Shown here in pieces: positions 42,585 to 50,974 of a DNA stretch of 64,000 bases. The notes beneath the pieces were generated by a model. It did no database searches, was not told where the DNA came from, and worked only from the letters and a program-made list of their open reading frames with translations. Position 1 is the stretch's first letter. Each line of letters begins with the position of its first letter. Both the position numbers and the translations under genes were made by a program. Source of the stretch: a virus; IMG/VR virus record IMGVR_UViG_3300014501_000012, positions 1 through 64,000 of that record; one strand, 5' to 3'.

Positions 42585-43001
42585 ATGGGAACGTCCATCA
42601 ACCCATCCCCGGCGTTCGCGTCGGCCCAGGTCCGTTCGGCTGCCGTGACCCTGAGTCTCACCGCTGACACGCTGGGAAGCACCCCAACGCACGGCCAGGT
42701 GCTGTTAGCCGCGGGTAATAGCGGGACGAAGATCAGGCAACTGGTGTTCATGGCTACGGGTGAGACCGTGGCTGGACTAGTCGGTGTCTATCTCGACCGA
42801 GGTGGGATTTTTACGCTTGAGGACACCGTGCTCGTGCCGGGCGGCATCACCCCTTCAACGACGGTCGCTCCGTGGCGCCTCGCCCGCCCGTACCCGGCCC
42901 TGCTCATGCCCCCCTATGCCCTCATCACCTCCTCCCTCATCGTCACGTCCTTCGTCGCCAACCAGCCCATGCAGGTGCACGCGTTCGGAGGAGACTTCTA
43001 A
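42585..43001 (+). CDS. Putative tail-tip structural protein, 138 aa
   Basis: ATG 42585 with AAGGAG. A beta-rich, Ser/Thr/Val-rich protein (VRSAAVTLSLTADTLG, IRQLVFMATGETVAGLVGV, ALITSSLIVTSFVANQPM). It shares the last base with the next gene's start (TAATG). Likely a fibre-associated or tail-tip domain. No motif identifies it further. Confidence 0.55.
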   Translation: MGTSINPSPAFASAQVRSAAVTLSLTADTLGSTPTHGQVLLAAGNSGTKIRQLVFMATGETVAGLVGVYLDRGGIFTLEDTVLVPGGITPSTTVAPWRLARPYPALLMPPYALITSSLIVTSFVANQPMQVHAFGGDF

Positions 43002-43525
43002 TGAGCGACGGGATGGCTGGGAACGTGGGTGACGGGTTCTCCATCGAGCCACCGTTCCCCAACACCGAGCCCGTGTACCAGGGCGTTCTAACGCTCGACC
43101 CAACGTCCGAGACCTTCCTCCGCTGGTCGCCGTTCCTCGCGCTGCCCCCACAGTTCCAAACGTTGACAGCCAACGGGGCGGTCACGATCGACGCGGCGAT
43201 GGGGGACGTCATCGTCAACCTCGAGGCGAACGCCACGAGCACTACCATCGTCAACTCGCTCTACAACGAGGACCAGTATCCAGGGTACTCACCGCGGCCG
43301 GGTCAACTCCTGAGGGTCACCTTCGTGCAAGATGCCACGGGTGGCCGCACCTACGCGTGGCCCTCCAACTGCGCCTTCGGCGCGGGCGTGACCACGACGT
43401 CGCCGATCGTGACCGTCGCGGCGGGAGCACCCACCGACACGGTGGCCCTCTCTCAGACCTCGGTCCTGTTTCGTTGGGACGGGACCACGTGGCAGGAGAT
43501 GTCCAGAGCGGTGAGCGTCGGGTAG
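43001..43525 (+). CDS. Putative tail-tip structural protein, 174 aa
   Basis: ATG 43001 in a TAATG overlap. A beta-sandwich-like sequence with GDVIVNLEANATSTTIVNS, GQLLRVTFVQDATGGRTYAW and a final VLFRWDGTTWQEMSRA. The last is a frequent closing motif of phage and bacterial fibre head domains. Virion role inferred. Confidence 0.55.
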   Translation: MSDGMAGNVGDGFSIEPPFPNTEPVYQGVLTLDPTSETFLRWSPFLALPPQFQTLTANGAVTIDAAMGDVIVNLEANATSTTIVNSLYNEDQYPGYSPRPGQLLRVTFVQDATGGRTYAWPSNCAFGAGVTTTSPIVTVAAGAPTDTVALSQTSVLFRWDGTTWQEMSRAVSVG

Positions 43526-45699
43526 TGCCCTTCGGTACCGATCCCCACGGGGACGCTCCCTATGGCGACTCGTCCTCGGAGGGGGCGGTCTTCCCGAGCA
43601 TCGTCACCGACGACGCGCTGACGACCGACTCGTGCGGGGGTGGAGTGGTGCTGGCGCGCCCGACCACCGACACGGCCCTGACTACCGACACTCTGTTCGA
43701 TCACGCCGTCTCGGTGAGCGACACGGCCCTGACCACGGACGCGGTCGGGGTGGGGAAACACTTCGCACGGCTCTCCCCGGACGTCTCGTACACGACCGAC
43801 GGGCTCCTCGGTCCGATCGTCTTCGTCTCGGTCCGCTGCCTGACCCGCGTCGTGGTCTCGGTCGCTTGCTACCGTCCACTCCCGCCGCCCCAGCCCGTCC
43901 CCGGGCCGAGCGGTCTGCACGACTATGAGGTGATCACCTGCGACCAGTTCGGGGTCGCCTACGGAGAGATCGTCACGGCCGTCCCGACTCAGATCGACTG
44001 GGACCTTGACGACCTCGGATCGGTCCTGATCGACATCGACATCCTCGACCCGAGCCTCTTGAACCTCCTCCCGCAGTCGGCGATCCCGGCCGTGCGTGAG
44101 ATCCAGATCTGGCGCGACCAGTCGTTGATCTTCTGGGGCCTCCCGATCTCGGCCACCTACGACGCGTCACAGGTCCACCTCACGTGCTCGGGCCATCTCT
44201 GGTTCCTCTCCACGAGGAACTTCGGCCCGGTGATCACCGAGTACCTGACCAACCCCCAGTTCGAGCAGGGCTTCCTCGATTGGGTCCCGGTCGGGGTCAC
44301 GAGTTCGATCGAGGACGCCCGGGCCGGCGGGATCGTGGCCCTCGGTCGGTACGCTGCGCGGCTCACCCAGTCCAGCGCCAACGAGGACACGTACATCCAC
44401 CAGATCCTCACCGGGATCTCCGCGCCGCCAGAGGAGTCGACCTTCTTCGACCTCGCCGCCTGGCTCTACATTGACCCCGCCTACGCGTCCCCCGGACCGG
44501 CGCTCGACCAGCGCGGGCTCTTCATCCAGTCGGTCATCGGATCGACCGTCCAGGACTTCGAGTTCGAGACGATCACGGCCTCGACCGTCATCGGTCAGTG
44601 GGTGCGTTTGGAGACGGGGATCCTCGTCGAGGCCGGGACGACGGTGGACCTCGACATCCGGCTCTACGCGCCGGGGGGTTCGGTCATCTGGGACGCCGTA
44701 CAACTCACGGTCGAGGAGTCGGTCGGGTCGACGCTCGCGGGCTCCGATGTCTATTTCATCATCCTCGAGATCCTCCAGTACGCCCAGGACCCGACACGCG
44801 GGAAGTCCAACGTGAACCTCCCCGTGATCGGAGCGAACACAGGGGTCGTCCTCCAGCGCAACTACCAGTTCTCGGACAACGGCGGGATCCTCGACGCGCT
44901 CAACGAGTTCCCCACGATCGGCGCGTGCGACTTCGAGGTGACCTACGACGAGACCGGTCACTTCCGCGGGTTCCAGGTGTTCTCCCCGGCGAAGGGCTCG
45001 GTCAAGTACAACGCGGCGATCGAGATGGACCTGGGCCAGGTCACCGACCTCCAGGGCGCGGTCGACGGCTCGCAGGTGGGGACGGCCGTCCGATACCTCG
45101 GCCAGGGCTCGACCGGTTCGTCGGCCGAGATCGGGTTCGCCAACTTCCCCTGCTATCTGGGTGGGCGTGTCTCGGGCGTCGCCGTCCTCGTCCAGGGATC
45201 GACCACGGCCCAGGCGGGCGACATCGACTTCACCGCCCTCGACGTAGGACAGGGGATCTACTGCCAGACCCCGGGGGTGATCCCCGTCGGGACGGTCATC
45301 GTCGAGGTCCTGAGCGCGACCGAGGCCGTGATGTCGAACCCATCGGCGATCACGGCCAACCCCTCGGTGATCGGTATCGGCGGGATCATCATCGACTCCG
45401 TGCAATCGGCGATGCCCGACCAGATGATCGACACCCTCCAGGCCTCGGCCGAGCAGATGTTGGCCCTGACCCAACGCCCGCAGAACCTCCCGACGCCGAA
45501 GATGCGCGCCGACGGGCCGGCGGGACTCTTCGGGAAAGTCGAGACCGGTGACGTCCTCCCGGTGATGTTCAACTACGGCTGGTGTACCTTCGGCCCGGTC
45601 TACATGCGCCTCGTGACCCTGACCCTCTACCCACCGACCGAAGAGTTGGAGTTCACCTTGAACCTTCCGGGGACGCTCTCGACCGTGGGGGGTGGCTGA
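43525..45699 (+). CDS. Tail-tip hub protein (Gp37-like), 724 aa
   Basis: GTG 43525 overlaps the previous TAG. The N-terminus begins PFGTDPHGDAPYG and then carries four ALTTD-type repeats like the protein at 24787. From about 135 the tail domain starts: LHDYEVITCDQFGVAYGEI, IDIDILDPSLLNLLP and REIQIWRDQSLIFWGLPIS, typical of siphovirus tail proteins of the ReqiPepy6 Gp37 type. An inserted carbohydrate-binding-like segment (YLTNPQFEQGFLDW, about 240-400) is followed by DVYFIILEILQYAQDP. A further beta module lies at about 550-625. Likely the baseplate hub. Confidence 0.7.
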   Translation: MPFGTDPHGDAPYGDSSSEGAVFPSIVTDDALTTDSCGGGVVLARPTTDTALTTDTLFDHAVSVSDTALTTDAVGVGKHFARLSPDVSYTTDGLLGPIVFVSVRCLTRVVVSVACYRPLPPPQPVPGPSGLHDYEVITCDQFGVAYGEIVTAVPTQIDWDLDDLGSVLIDIDILDPSLLNLLPQSAIPAVREIQIWRDQSLIFWGLPISATYDASQVHLTCSGHLWFLSTRNFGPVITEYLTNPQFEQGFLDWVPVGVTSSIEDARAGGIVALGRYAARLTQSSANEDTYIHQILTGISAPPEESTFFDLAAWLYIDPAYASPGPALDQRGLFIQSVIGSTVQDFEFETITASTVIGQWVRLETGILVEAGTTVDLDIRLYAPGGSVIWDAVQLTVEESVGSTLAGSDVYFIILEILQYAQDPTRGKSNVNLPVIGANTGVVLQRNYQFSDNGGILDALNEFPTIGACDFEVTYDETGHFRGFQVFSPAKGSVKYNAAIEMDLGQVTDLQGAVDGSQVGTAVRYLGQGSTGSSAEIGFANFPCYLGGRVSGVAVLVQGSTTAQAGDIDFTALDVGQGIYCQTPGVIPVGTVIVEVLSATEAVMSNPSAITANPSVIGIGGIIIDSVQSAMPDQMIDTLQASAEQMLALTQRPQNLPTPKMRADGPAGLFGKVETGDVLPVMFNYGWCTFGPVYMRLVTLTLYPPTEELEFTLNLPGTLSTVGGG

Positions 45700-46277
45700 T
45701 GGCGAACGACACCGGCCCGCTCGGTGGGTCAGGACCCGTCACCCGGCCGAACCTCGGCCTCGCCGCCATCCGGGCGCGGTTCGAGAACATCGAGCGCCGG
45801 CTGTCCCTCCGAGAGAGGAACCGAACACCCGAACCCCTCCCGCTGCACCTGGCCGCGTCGAACGCTGGCCCGGTGAGCCAGGCCCAGCACGGCCACGGCG
45901 TGGTCTACTCCGAGCCCCAGGGGATGTTCGTCCCGAGCCCGGTGCTGGCCGAACTCCCGTTCCACATGCCCGGGCCTCTTAGTCTCGCCACCTCCCCGCC
46001 GCTGCACGCCCGCTACGCCTGCTCGATCACGGGCATCGCCGCGGACCTCGGGGTGTTCTCGACCGACGTCGAGTTCGAGGTGCTGGTGAACGGGACGATG
46101 GTCTACACGATCAACCAGACGTCCCAGAGCACGGGACTGATCCCGGTCGCGCCCACCGCGCTCGTCGCCTACACCGACCTCATCACCGTCCAGACGACGT
46201 CGATCGGCACGGGGAACTCGGATCTTGTGGTCCACGTCGAGCTCGGGGTCGTGGTCGGGACGACGCCCGGCCCGTGA
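45699..46277 (+). CDS. Minor tail protein, 192 aa
   Basis: ATG 45699 in a TGATG overlap. A short helical N-terminus (LAAIRARFENIERRLSL), then a segment with LPFHMPGPLSLATSPPLHAR, and a C-terminal beta domain (VEFEVLVNGTMVYTINQTSQ, DLVVHVELGVVVGTTP). It resembles small tail-tip proteins in which a coiled coil holds a beta head. Function inferred from position. Confidence 0.55.
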   Translation: MANDTGPLGGSGPVTRPNLGLAAIRARFENIERRLSLRERNRTPEPLPLHLAASNAGPVSQAQHGHGVVYSEPQGMFVPSPVLAELPFHMPGPLSLATSPPLHARYACSITGIAADLGVFSTDVEFEVLVNGTMVYTINQTSQSTGLIPVAPTALVAYTDLITVQTTSIGTGNSDLVVHVELGVVVGTTPGP

Positions 46278-46280
46278 CAC

Positions 46281-47348
46281 GTGGGTAACTTCACCGTCTA
46301 CACGACGTCCGACCTCAACACCTGGACGCAGCAGACCACCCCGGCCGACAGCGCGTCCTTCCCGCAGGCGCTGTGCATCTCCGAGGGCGCCGGTCTTTTC
46401 GTCGTCGGCGGCCGTGGGTTCGGGGCCGTCACGGGCCCCCCGATCATGTATTCGTCAGACGGGGTCACGTGGAACTTCCCTAGCGGAAGCGGGTTCACCT
46501 CGACCGACCTGGTGGAGGCCATCGCCTGGAACGGGAGCTTGTTCGTCGCGGTGGGGAACTTCGGCCCGAGTGGGTACACGGCGGCCACCTCCCCGGATGG
46601 GATCACCTGGACGATCCAGCCGGTGGGAACGTCGGGCAGCACCTGGTCCTGGCTTGCCTGGTGCGCGGGCCCGGACATCTTCATGGCCTGGGCGACTGAT
46701 CCGGGTAACGCGTTCACCTCCCCCGATGGCGTCACCTGGACGGCGGTGCCAGGAGCCCCTACGTACATGAACGGTGGATTCACCTGGGACGGGTCTGGTC
46801 TCGGGGTGTGGGGGAACTCTTACAGGGGAGGAGGTGCCGCCGGCACCACGGACACCACGACCTTCGCCGTCATCGGTGGGCTGGCTCTCAACCTATACAC
46901 GGAGGCGGTCGGTTGGATCGGCGGCCAGTGGGTACTCACGGGGCCAAACTTCGACGGCCCCACTCTCCCTTCCGTGCAGATATCTCCTGACACGCTCACG
47001 TGGACAGCGGTAGCGACGCCCATGGACGGGAACCAGTTCCCCCGGAACGCAGTAGTCGACGGGGATGGCCTCGCGGTGATCCTGGCCACGGGAGCCAACT
47101 TCGGCGACATCACCTGCATGAGCAGTTCGGACGATGGCGCTAGCTGGTCGTCCCACTACTCCCCCTTCGACTATCCGGGGTCAGGCGGGAGCAACAGCTG
47201 CAGGGATGCCCTCTGGACGGGGACCGAGTGGATCGTGGTCGGGTTCGTCCGATCCCCGGCCCCTCCGCCGGTCATCCCCTGGCACGTGGGCCAGGTCGGC
47301 TTCGGAGCGAACACCGGGACCGACTGGCTGGTGGGGGTCAACCCCTGA
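46281..47348 (+). CDS. Beta-propeller receptor-binding-like protein, 355 aa
   Basis: GTG 46281. Multiple Asp-box-like repeats, each closing a propeller blade: TTSDLNTWTQ, SSDGVTWNF, TSPDGITWTI, TSPDGVTWTA, SPDTLTWTAV, SSDDGASWSS. Between them are FVVGGRGFG, LFVAVGNFG and GQWVLTG strands. That fits a six- or seven-bladed sialidase-like propeller, without the catalytic Arg triad being evident. In a tail module this is most likely a glycan-binding receptor protein. Confidence 0.65.
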   Translation: MGNFTVYTTSDLNTWTQQTTPADSASFPQALCISEGAGLFVVGGRGFGAVTGPPIMYSSDGVTWNFPSGSGFTSTDLVEAIAWNGSLFVAVGNFGPSGYTAATSPDGITWTIQPVGTSGSTWSWLAWCAGPDIFMAWATDPGNAFTSPDGVTWTAVPGAPTYMNGGFTWDGSGLGVWGNSYRGGGAAGTTDTTTFAVIGGLALNLYTEAVGWIGGQWVLTGPNFDGPTLPSVQISPDTLTWTAVATPMDGNQFPRNAVVDGDGLAVILATGANFGDITCMSSSDDGASWSSHYSPFDYPGSGGSNSCRDALWTGTEWIVVGFVRSPAPPPVIPWHVGQVGFGANTGTDWLVGVNP

Positions 47349-47377
47349 TCCTCAGTGCCAGGTCTATGCTCAGCGCC

Positions 47378-47812
47378 GTGACCCCCAAGAACTCCGCGGA
47401 GGGCGACGGCGAACAAGGCCTCGTATCGGCTCCCCTCGACGAGCCTGACGCGGACGGGGGCACGGAGGAGGATGCCGCGGAGGGCGCGGACCCCGCGGCT
47501 CAGCCCACATCAGATCCCCCGGTCGATGACGGGCTTCAGGCCGAAGAGGCTCCCGATGCCGTCGAGGAGCCGGCGGAATCCGCGCCCGCGGTGTCCTCCG
47601 AGCCCGACGAGGGATCGATCCAGGTCCCGCTCAACGCTGACGGCGTGGGGTCGGTGCGCGTCCCGGTCAACTGCATGGAGATCCTCGACGTCCGCGGCGA
47701 CGGGATGCGGACCTGCACCTGGAACTCCGTCCCCCGCCACCCCGAGCTGACCCGCGTCACGCTCGCGGGCGAACCCTTCGCTACGATCTCGATCACCGTC
47801 CTCACCCGATAA
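47378..47812 (+). CDS. Acidic-linker plus beta-domain protein, 144 aa
   Basis: GTG 47378, 7 nt after TATGCT (47365-47370); ATG 47366 is in frame but overlaps the -10-like box. Residues 5-85 are Glu/Asp/Ala/Pro-rich and likely disordered. The last 60 form a compact domain (GSIQVPLNADGVGSVRVPV, MEILDVRGDGMRTCTW). Unknown function, probably a virion accessory protein. Confidence 0.5.
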   Translation: MTPKNSAEGDGEQGLVSAPLDEPDADGGTEEDAAEGADPAAQPTSDPPVDDGLQAEEAPDAVEEPAESAPAVSSEPDEGSIQVPLNADGVGSVRVPVNCMEILDVRGDGMRTCTWNSVPRHPELTRVTLAGEPFATISITVLTR

Positions 47813-47823
47813 GGAGAACCCGA

Positions 47824-48543
47824 ATGTCCGACACGACAGGAACACCCCCAGCAGGTTCGCAGCCCCTCGCCGGCCCACCGGGCTCCGACCCGACCGAAGC
47901 CCTGACCGGAGCGGGCAAGCCCGCCGAGGGCGCGCCGGAAACGATGGCGGCCGGCCAGCCTCCAGCGGGCGACGGGGTCGAGTCCCTGACGGGATCCGGA
48001 GCCCCGGCCGAAGGCGACGGACTGGCGGACGAGCCGGCGGATCCGGCCGAGGTCGAGGCGCTTGAGGTCGACATCCAGACCGACGCCGAGGGGACCGGGT
48101 GGGAGATCATCGACGAGCCCCTCGCCGGCCTCGTGGCGACCCTCCCCGCCGGGGAGCAGGGGTCGGTGGCTCTCACCGCCCCCGAGGGCGACCCCGAAGG
48201 CAAGGAGTCGGCGTGCGTGACGGTGACCGGGGCCGCGCCGAACTCGGTCGTGATCGTCACCGTGACCGAGGGCGAGACGCCCCCGGCCCTCCCGCCCCAA
48301 CCCGAGCCCGTCCCTGCAGGCGGAGTCCACACGATCCAGGACAACGTCACCGACCCGGAGAACCCGCGCACGGTCCAGGCCGAGGGCATCACCGTCCAGG
48401 ACAACGTCTCGTGGGCCGACGAGGAGAAGGAAGAGGACCGGGTCCTGACCGAGCGCACCGTCCAGGCCGACGGGACCACGAGCGACCACCGACCCCTTCC
48501 GCCCGTCGACGCCGACGAGGAGCCCGCCGCCGAGGACGAGTGA
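47824..48543 (+). CDS. Acidic low-complexity protein, 239 aa
   Basis: ATG 47824 with AAGGAG. The first 85 residues are Gly/Pro/Ala/Glu-rich and disordered. A short beta segment follows (SACVTVTGAAPNSVVIVTVT). The C-terminal quarter has repeated phrases (TIQDNVTDPENPRTVQAEG, TVQDNVSWADEE, TVQADGTTSD). It shares its acidic-linker style with the preceding gene. Probably part of the tail-tip or fibre system; inferred. Confidence 0.5.
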   Translation: MSDTTGTPPAGSQPLAGPPGSDPTEALTGAGKPAEGAPETMAAGQPPAGDGVESLTGSGAPAEGDGLADEPADPAEVEALEVDIQTDAEGTGWEIIDEPLAGLVATLPAGEQGSVALTAPEGDPEGKESACVTVTGAAPNSVVIVTVTEGETPPALPPQPEPVPAGGVHTIQDNVTDPENPRTVQAEGITVQDNVSWADEEKEEDRVLTERTVQADGTTSDHRPLPPVDADEEPAAEDE

Positions 48544-49076
48544 GCACCACCATCGTCGTCCTGGGGCTCTGGACCCCACCGGGCGGCGCGGTCCCTCCCG
48601 ACGGAGAGATCACCTTCCAGCTCGACCAGGACCTGATCGACCTCGCGACGGGCGAGACGATCTTCGCCCAGACCATCCCGTCACCCCTCGTCCTCGGGGC
48701 CATCGCCCAACCCCTGGTGGCGAACGACGCCGGGGTGAGCCCGACGAACAGCCAGTACCGGGTCGACGAGAACCTCCTGGGCGCGCCGGAGCAGAGCTAC
48801 TACGCCACCGTCCCGGCGGTTCCCCCGGGCTCGCGGTCGATCACCGACGGGGCGATGACGGTCGGGTCACAGATCCTCGAGTCGGCCACGGCCAACTTCA
48901 CCAGCGCCGACGTGGGGGCCTTCCTCTTCGCCCCGTTCCTGCCGATCGCGGTGACAGTCCAGTCGGTGATCGACTCCGCCCACGCCTCGCTCACGAGCGC
49001 CCCGAGTGAGAATCTTTCGAGCCTGCCGGTCCTGATCGGGGCCTCGGTCCTGCTGTCGGCTATCCGGCCGACGTAG
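48540..49076 (+). CDS. Fibre-base domain protein with beta module, 178 aa
   Basis: GTG 48540 overlaps the previous stop. Residues 15-95 match a domain common at the base of phage fibres (EITFQLDQDLIDLATGETI, PLVANDAGVSPTNSQYRVDE, SYYATVPAVPPG). It is followed by the recurrent module, here starting SRSITDGAMTVGSQI and continuing ANFTSADVGAF. Last gene of the rightward late unit; it converges with the leftward operon 4 bp later. Confidence 0.6.
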   Translation: MSTTIVVLGLWTPPGGAVPPDGEITFQLDQDLIDLATGETIFAQTIPSPLVLGAIAQPLVANDAGVSPTNSQYRVDENLLGAPEQSYYATVPAVPPGSRSITDGAMTVGSQILESATANFTSADVGAFLFAPFLPIAVTVQSVIDSAHASLTSAPSENLSSLPVLIGASVLLSAIRPT

Positions 49077-49079
49077 GAC

Positions 49080-49322
49080 TCATTCCCAGGCCCATACCGC
49101 CCACAGGGCGCCGTCGGGATCGAACACCATCTCAGTCCAGAACCCGGTGTATCCACCACGGTGCGGTTGCTCCGTGTACGGGGGTTCTTCACCTTCGCGG
49201 ATGTACAGGAGCGTGGACCCTTCCGGTGGGGCATCGACTGTCGACCGAGACACAGCTAGATGCGTGTGAAAAGGAATGGACGCTCGGGTGAGCATGGCCA
49301 CCACCTGCTCCAGGTCGCTCAC
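49080..49322 (-). CDS. Hypothetical protein, 80 aa
   Basis: Leftward, GTG 49322 in a 4-bp overlap with the preceding gene. Mixed alpha/beta: LEQVVAMLTRASIPFHTHL, STLLYIREGEEPPY, GFWTEMVFDPDGALWAVWAW. It reads like a small globular domain but is not recognised. Last gene of the leftward operon, ending 4 bp from the convergent tail gene. Confidence 0.55.
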   Translation of the reverse strand: MSDLEQVVAMLTRASIPFHTHLAVSRSTVDAPPEGSTLLYIREGEEPPYTEQPHRGGYTGFWTEMVFDPDGALWAVWAWE

Positions 49323-49552
49323 GGCTTCGCCGTCCGATCGAGCGACCGCCGCACGGTCAACCGGGTCACGCCCGCCCACTCGGCGACGTCCTCCTGGCGC
49401 ACGCCCGGGATCGACATCGCCAGAGCGAACGCGTCGTCCATGGCCGCGCGTCGCATGAGGACGACGGCGCGCCCGTCGTTGAAACGCTTCCCCGCCGCGG
49501 CCACCTGAGCCTTCGCCGCGGCCAGGGTCTTTTCCTTCTCGGTCTTTGTCAT
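49319..49552 (-). CDS. HTH DNA-binding protein, 77 aa
   Basis: Leftward, ATG 49552, 4-bp overlap. A basic coiled N-terminal helix (KTEKEKTLAAAKAQVAAAG) and a C-terminal helix-turn-helix (GVRQEDVAEWAGVTRLTVRRSL). Similar small HTH proteins occur in phages and as antitoxin-like regulators. Possibly regulates this operon. Confidence 0.6.
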   Translation of the reverse strand: MTKTEKEKTLAAAKAQVAAAGKRFNDGRAVVLMRRAAMDDAFALAMSIPGVRQEDVAEWAGVTRLTVRRSLDRTAKP

Positions 49553-49845
49553 CGGTCCTCCGTGTCGTTGGCATAGCGATGCTCGATCTCAATCTGACGC
49601 CCGATCGTGACGAGTGCGTGGACTAACGGATCGGATAAGAGCAGATCATCAAGGCGCCCCTGGTCACCGCTGCGGATGATCTCTTCGATGTGGCGCACCC
49701 TCAGAGCGGCGTCAGACGGCTCGGCTCCGGTTAGTCCGCCCATGCAGCGCCTTCCTTGCCACTCATTGGCGTAGCGGGACGATCCGTGGGTCCATACGTC
49801 GCCCAGGTAACGAATCGGCAGCTCGCAATTCTTGCAAAGATTCAC
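49549..49845 (-). CDS. Small zinc-ribbon-like protein, 98 aa
   Basis: Leftward. GTG 49845 with GGAGG 4 nt upstream; overlaps its neighbours by 4 bp. The N-terminus has CKNCELPIRYLGDVWTHG with one further Cys (RRCMGG), a possible metal site. The rest is helical (ALRVRHIEEIIRSGDQGRL, VHALVTIGRQIEIEHRY). No family recognised. Confidence 0.55.
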   Translation of the reverse strand: MNLCKNCELPIRYLGDVWTHGSSRYANEWQGRRCMGGLTGAEPSDAALRVRHIEEIIRSGDQGRLDDLLLSDPLVHALVTIGRQIEIEHRYANDTEDR

Positions 49846-50192
49846 CGGTCCTCCGTCTCTGTCGGTGTTCGGTCTGGAAAACAGAACTCGGGGAGATTGT
49901 CGTAGTTGCGCAGCCACCCGCAGGCCCACTCAAAGGAACCGGGAACCGGCAGGTGGAACGCCGTCTTTTCAGGAGACAGCTTATGCAGTCCGCAGACGCC
50001 ATCTTCACGGCTTGGTCGTCCAGCGCACCCACTCAGGTGCCATTCGCAACCCTCCATGTGGCAGTGCGGATTGACAAGGCCCTTGAATCCGAGCGGCGGG
50101 TTCGGACACATGAACGCGTCGAGCCCTTCGTAGTGGCACGGGTCGCCGTTCGGGCATGGGCAGGTCGCATCACCGTGCGGGCACTCAGCCAT
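49842..50192 (-). CDS. Cys/His-rich protein, 116 aa
   Basis: Leftward, ATG 50192. Thirteen Cys and several His in clusters: CPHGDATCPCPNGDPCHYEG, MCPNPP, HCHMEGCEWHLSGC, VCGLH. This strongly suggests two or three zinc sites. Similar short Cys-rich proteins are common in actinophage accessory regions, with unknown function. Confidence 0.6.
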   Translation of the reverse strand: MAECPHGDATCPCPNGDPCHYEGLDAFMCPNPPLGFKGLVNPHCHMEGCEWHLSGCAGRPSREDGVCGLHKLSPEKTAFHLPVPGSFEWACGWLRNYDNLPEFCFPDRTPTETEDR

Positions 50193-50568
50193 CGGATCCC
50201 TCTCCCCCTGTCCGGGCGCTCACCTTTTCCCAGTTTCGGTGGTACCGGCCGCACCGGTACTCGCCCGGCTCGAACGAGCCTGTTGCCAAGACGATCTGTA
50301 GGGCCGTCTCGGTCTGCTTATGCAACTCCCACAGCGGAGCACGCCAGGCGGCGTCATCGTCCGTGTCGTAGAGCACCGGGCGCCCAAGGATCTCGGCTAT
50401 GTCCCGGTGGATGTTCCCGTTGCCATAGGGGCGTTTGCCGTCGATGGCGGGCGCTCCCCACTCAGTCTCTTCCCAGCGAACGTAGGCCGCTCGGAGCAGC
50501 TTGACGTGGTCCTCCGTGAGCGTGAAGGTCTTCCAACCCCCTATTGGATCCACCTCGGGTTCACCCAT
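50185..50568 (-). CDS. Hypothetical protein, 127 aa
   Basis: Leftward. ATG 50568 lies 8 bp inside the previous gene; GTG 50586 in frame is an alternative. Contains FTLTEDHVKLLRAAYVRWEE, YGNGNIHRDIAEILG and LWELHKQTETALQIVLATGS, a soluble helical protein. The C-terminus (YRCGRYHRNWEKVSA) has one Cys. Function unknown. Confidence 0.55.
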   Translation of the reverse strand: MGEPEVDPIGGWKTFTLTEDHVKLLRAAYVRWEETEWGAPAIDGKRPYGNGNIHRDIAEILGRPVLYDTDDDAAWRAPLWELHKQTETALQIVLATGSFEPGEYRCGRYHRNWEKVSARTGGEGSDG

Positions 50569-50974
50569 CCTCGCCCCTTCGTCCACTCCCACCGCATCGC
50601 CCGCACAGATCCTCAGTCGTCTCCCGGTTCCCGAAGCTGTCGGGTGGACCTGAGTGGTACTGGTGGCCCTGGCCTTCGCAGGCGGGGCAATCGTCGACTC
50701 CGAGATCGGCAAGCAGCGACAGCCCCTCTGCGTGGTCTTCTGTGCAGGCGGGCCAAAGGTCCATGTGGTACTCCCCGCAGCGCGCCTCTTCGGCGGCGTC
50801 GATATAAGCGACCAGGCGGGATCTTTGGTCGTGGTAGGCATCCCACCCGATGGCGTCCAGCGCGGCCGTGGCGAGTTCTTCGGGCACGACTTCGACAAAG
50901 CCGTCGTAGAACGCGTCCGCTATCGCTTGCAGGATCTTGTCGATCGCCTCGCGTCGGTCCGCGGGGGTGCTCAC
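50561..50974 (-). CDS. DnaJ-type zinc-finger protein, 137 aa
   Basis: Leftward, GTG 50974. A helical N-terminal domain (REAIDKILQAIADAFYDGF, VVPEELATAALDAIGW), then two CxxCxGxG-like knuckles, CPACEGQG and CGRCGGSG, separated by about 23 residues. This is the cysteine-rich motif of DnaJ and related chaperones or RNA-binding proteins. No J domain is present. May be a zinc-dependent protein-protein adaptor. Confidence 0.6.
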   Translation of the reverse strand: MSTPADRREAIDKILQAIADAFYDGFVEVVPEELATAALDAIGWDAYHDQRSRLVAYIDAAEEARCGEYHMDLWPACTEDHAEGLSLLADLGVDDCPACEGQGHQYHSGPPDSFGNRETTEDLCGRCGGSGRRGEDG

